DNA of 64,000 bases from Syntrophaceae bacterium UBA2280 (lineage in GTDB: Bacteria; Desulfobacterota; Syntrophia; Syntrophales; Smithellaceae): contig DDWS01000066.1 of the NCBI GenBank assembly GCA_002347685.1, forward strand, positions 54,360 through 118,359, in the 5' to 3' direction. Below the pieces are notes generated by a model. It saw only the letters and a program-made list of their open reading frames with translations. It was not told the origin of the DNA and searched no databases. Shown one piece after another: positions 61,804-64,000 of the stretch. Numbering within the stretch: position 1 is the first letter of the stretch; every line of letters starts with the position of its first letter. A program made the position numbers and the translations under genes.

Positions 61804-63882
61804 ATGGCAAAGTACGAATCCAAGTCTTTGAGAAATCTGGCCGTTATCGGTCATGGCGGCACAGGTAAAACCTCCCTTTGTGAATCCCTGCTTTATATTT
61901 CCGGCAAAAACGAGCGCCTGGGCCGTGTGGACGACGGCAGTTCCACGATGGACTATGAACCGGAAGAGCAAAAAAAACGTGTATCGATCACGTCGGCGGC
62001 GAATTTCATTGAGTGGGACAAGCACAAAATCAACATCGTCGACACACCGGGCGATTCCAACTTCAACTTCGATATTCAATGCTCGCTGAGCATTGTGGAT
62101 AACGCCGTCGTGATTGTAGATTCGGTAGGCGGCGTGGAATTTCAGACACAGAAAGTCTGGGAACTGGCCGATCAGTATGCCCTGCCCCGTGTGATCTTCA
62201 TCAACCGCATGGACCGCGAACGCGCCGATTTCAGCAAGGTTCTCGAGAGCATCAAAATGAAACTTAAGGTCAAGGCCACCCCTGTTTGCCTGCCCATCGG
62301 CGCGGAAGACAAGTTCGAGGGGATTGTCGACCTCATTTCCATGAAAGCGTTCCTATTTGCCGATAACAAGGGAATCGGCAAAGCGATGGACATTCCCGCC
62401 GACCTGATGGACGAGGCAAATGATCTGCGCGGCAAAATGGTTGAAGATATCGCGGAGACCGATGACGAACTGATGAACAAATATCTCGAGGCGGGTGAAC
62501 TGACCGCCGAAGAAATCAAGACCGGCTTGAAAAAGGGAATCGTTTCAGGCGGCGTCATTCCGGTGCTCTGCGGGTCGGCCATCAAGGGAATCGGCGTTTC
62601 CATGCTGATGGATCTGGCCGCCGGTTCTTTCGCATCACCCATTGACCGCGGCCCCGTTAAAGGGAAAAAGCCGGGAACCGACGGTGTTGAAGAAAGAAAA
62701 CCGACGGAGGACGAAGCCTTTTCAGCTATGGTCTTCAAAACCATTGCCGATCCGTATGCCGGCAGGCTGACACTGTTTCGTGTTTATTCCGGCAAACTCA
62801 ACCCGGATTCCACTGTTTTTAATTCCACAAGAAAGATCACCGAAAAATTCGGAAATATTTTCTTTCTGGAAGGCAAGAATCAGAAACCCGCCGAAGTCCT
62901 CATTCCGGGGGATATCGCAGGTGTAGCCAAACTCAAGGAAACCGTTACCGGCGACACGCTGTGCCATGAAAAAAGTCCCATTATTTTTGAGGCGGTTTCA
63001 GTTCCGCCGCCGATCATGTCTTTTGCCGTCGAACCGAAATCCAGAGGCGACGAAGACAAGATCGCCTCTTCCATCCACCGCCTGACGGAGGAAGACCCGA
63101 CCATTGTTTTTTCGCGCAATGTTCAGACCAAGGAAATGATTCTTTCCGGCATGGGGCAGGTGCACATTGAAGTCAACATCGAAAAGATGAAACGCAAATT
63201 CGGCGTGGAAGTCAACCTGACCACGCCGAAAGTTCCTTACAGGGAAACGATCAAAGGCAAAACCAACGTGCAGGGACGCTATAAAAAACAGTCCGGCGGG
63301 CGTGGTCAGTTCGGCGACTGCTGGATCGACATTGAGCCTCTACCCCGCGGTACCGGTTTTGAATTCGCCGATAAAATCGTCGGCGGCGTCATTCCGGGTC
63401 AATATCGTCCCGCAGTGGAAAAAGGTATTGTCGAAGCTGCCGCCAAAGGGGTGGTAGCCGGATATCCGGTGGTGGATTTTAAAATTTCACTCACCGACGG
63501 ATCCTATCATACCGTGGATTCCTCGGAAATGGCTTTTAAAATTGCAGGCTCGATGGCCTTTCAAAAGGGCGTCATGGAATGTCACCCCATTTTGCTCGAA
63601 CCCATCGTCAACATTGACATTGAAATCCCCGAAGAATACATGGGTGACGTGATCGGCGATCTCAACAGCCGCCGGGGACGCGTTCTGGGGATGGACTCAA
63701 ACGGCGCCAATCAGATCATTAAAGGACAGGTGCCACTCGCAGAAATCCTGAAATACGCGCCGGATCTGCGTTCAATGACCAGCGGCCGCGGCAACTTCAC
63801 TTATACCGAATCTCACTTCGAGGAAGTGCCTTCGTACATCGCTGATAAAATCATCGCCGAGTCGAAGAAAGAAGAAGCATAA
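61804..63882 (+). CDS. Elongation factor G, EF-G II type
   Basis: About 692 residues; AAAGGAG just ahead fixes the ATG at 61804. The G domain is divergent: G1 is GHGGTGKT (16-23), G3 is DTPGD with Asp84 where standard EF-G has the catalytic histidine, and G4 is NRMD (134-137) instead of NKxD. The segment ERLGRVDDGSSTMDYEPEEQKKR resembles the EF-G-2 of Thermus, which also lacks that histidine. Domains III-V are intact (GMGQVHIEVNIEKMKRKFGVEV, KKQSGGRGQFGD). Roles proposed for EF-G II include translation under stress or ribosome recycling. It follows the exporter genes by about 160 bases. Confidence 0.9.
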   Translation: MAKYESKSLRNLAVIGHGGTGKTSLCESLLYISGKNERLGRVDDGSSTMDYEPEEQKKRVSITSAANFIEWDKHKINIVDTPGDSNFNFDIQCSLSIVDNAVVIVDSVGGVEFQTQKVWELADQYALPRVIFINRMDRERADFSKVLESIKMKLKVKATPVCLPIGAEDKFEGIVDLISMKAFLFADNKGIGKAMDIPADLMDEANDLRGKMVEDIAETDDELMNKYLEAGELTAEEIKTGLKKGIVSGGVIPVLCGSAIKGIGVSMLMDLAAGSFASPIDRGPVKGKKPGTDGVEERKPTEDEAFSAMVFKTIADPYAGRLTLFRVYSGKLNPDSTVFNSTRKITEKFGNIFFLEGKNQKPAEVLIPGDIAGVAKLKETVTGDTLCHEKSPIIFEAVSVPPPIMSFAVEPKSRGDEDKIASSIHRLTEEDPTIVFSRNVQTKEMILSGMGQVHIEVNIEKMKRKFGVEVNLTTPKVPYRETIKGKTNVQGRYKKQSGGRGQFGDCWIDIEPLPRGTGFEFADKIVGGVIPGQYRPAVEKGIVEAAAKGVVAGYPVVDFKISLTDGSYHTVDSSEMAFKIAGSMAFQKGVMECHPILLEPIVNIDIEIPEEYMGDVIGDLNSRRGRVLGMDSNGANQIIKGQVPLAEILKYAPDLRSMTSGRGNFTYTESHFEEVPSYIADKIIAESKKEEA

Positions 63883-63889
63883 AAACAAG

Positions 63890-64000
63890 ATGTATCGCGC
63901 CGGGATTATAACCGTGAGCGACAAAGGCTCACAGGGTCAACGTCAGGACTTAAGCGGCCCCGCAATCGCTCAAATGCTTGCGGGGTCGTCCATTGAAGTC
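63890..64000 (+). CDS. Molybdopterin adenylyltransferase MogA/MoaB family, 5' fragment
   Basis: The first 37 codons of a gene that runs off the window. MYRAGIITVSDKGSQGQRQD and the following LSGPAIAQML match the N-terminus of MogA/MoaB proteins, which begin with ITVSD(K/R) and a DxSGP motif and adenylylate molybdopterin before molybdenum insertion. It starts seven bases after the EF-G II stop. The fragment is too short to separate MogA from MoaB. Confidence 0.75.
   Translation, partial: MYRAGIITVSDKGSQGQRQDLSGPAIAQMLAGSSIEV

Overview
The window reads as chromosomal DNA of a Gram-negative bacterium, most probably a deltaproteobacterium (Desulfobacterota, perhaps the Syntrophales). The pointers are the Kdo and LPS-transport genes (kdsA, kdsC, lptA, lptB, lptC), a sigma-54/PTS regulatory cluster (rpoN, hpf, ptsN, hprK-like, rapZ), a class 1B dihydroorotate dehydrogenase (pyrD plus pyrK), RecBCD, and a translational EF-G that looks like the mitochondrial-type spdEFG1 subfamily of spirochaetes, planctomycetes and deltaproteobacteria. 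Species cannot be fixed from the sequence alone. Coding density is high. I see no rRNA, tRNA, CRISPR array, insertion sequence or prophage.

Layout. 0-4.6 kb, minus strand: cmk-rpsA-sppA-ihfB-like-crotonase. 4.7-9.9 kb, plus strand: M48 protease with TPRs, adk, lepA, hemW. 10-15.7 kb, minus strand: coaBC-udg-nfeD-slipin, then a small membrane protein and an aminotransferase. 15.8-17.2 kb, plus: M23 peptidase. 17.2-28.4 kb, minus: xerD, large TPR protein, kdsA, kdsC, gdx-type SMR exporter, lptC, lptA, lptB, rpoN, hpf, ptsN, hprK-like, rapZ. 28.5 kb, plus: rpiB. 29-35 kb, minus: mannose-type PTS IIA-IIB-IIC, rimI, pyrK, pyrD, MBL hydrolase, purB. 35.1-44.8 kb, minus: recC-recB-recD, with a plus-strand VKOR-like gene between recB and recD. 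44.8-48.2 kb, plus: a methyltransferase and the ectoine operon ectABC. 48.2-51.2 kb, minus: YyaL/DUF255 thioredoxin-fold protein and a sulfotransferase. 51.8-54.2 kb, plus: hybrid PAS histidine kinase. 54.5-57.4 kb, minus: RecA-fold ATPase and EF-G type 1. 57.7-64 kb, plus: transglutaminase-like protein with an ABC-2 exporter, EF-G type II, and the 5' end of a mogA/moaB gene.

Most genes are housekeeping. Translation is unusually well represented (S1, LepA, two different EF-Gs, hibernation factor). The outer envelope is served by Kdo synthesis, Lpt transport, SppA, M48 and M23 peptidases. PTS-type phosphorelay parts (IIA, IIB, IIC, PtsN, HPrK-like kinase, RapZ) are present without IID, HPr or enzyme I in the window, which suggests regulation rather than sugar uptake. 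I did not find an obviously new multi-gene system. The best leads are the divergent HPrK-like kinase with the incomplete PTS, an intrinsic terminator inside the fusA leader, the mitochondrial-type EF-G paired with an EF-G II, the uncharacterised RecA-fold ATPase beside fusA, and the VKOR gene placed within the recBCD locus.
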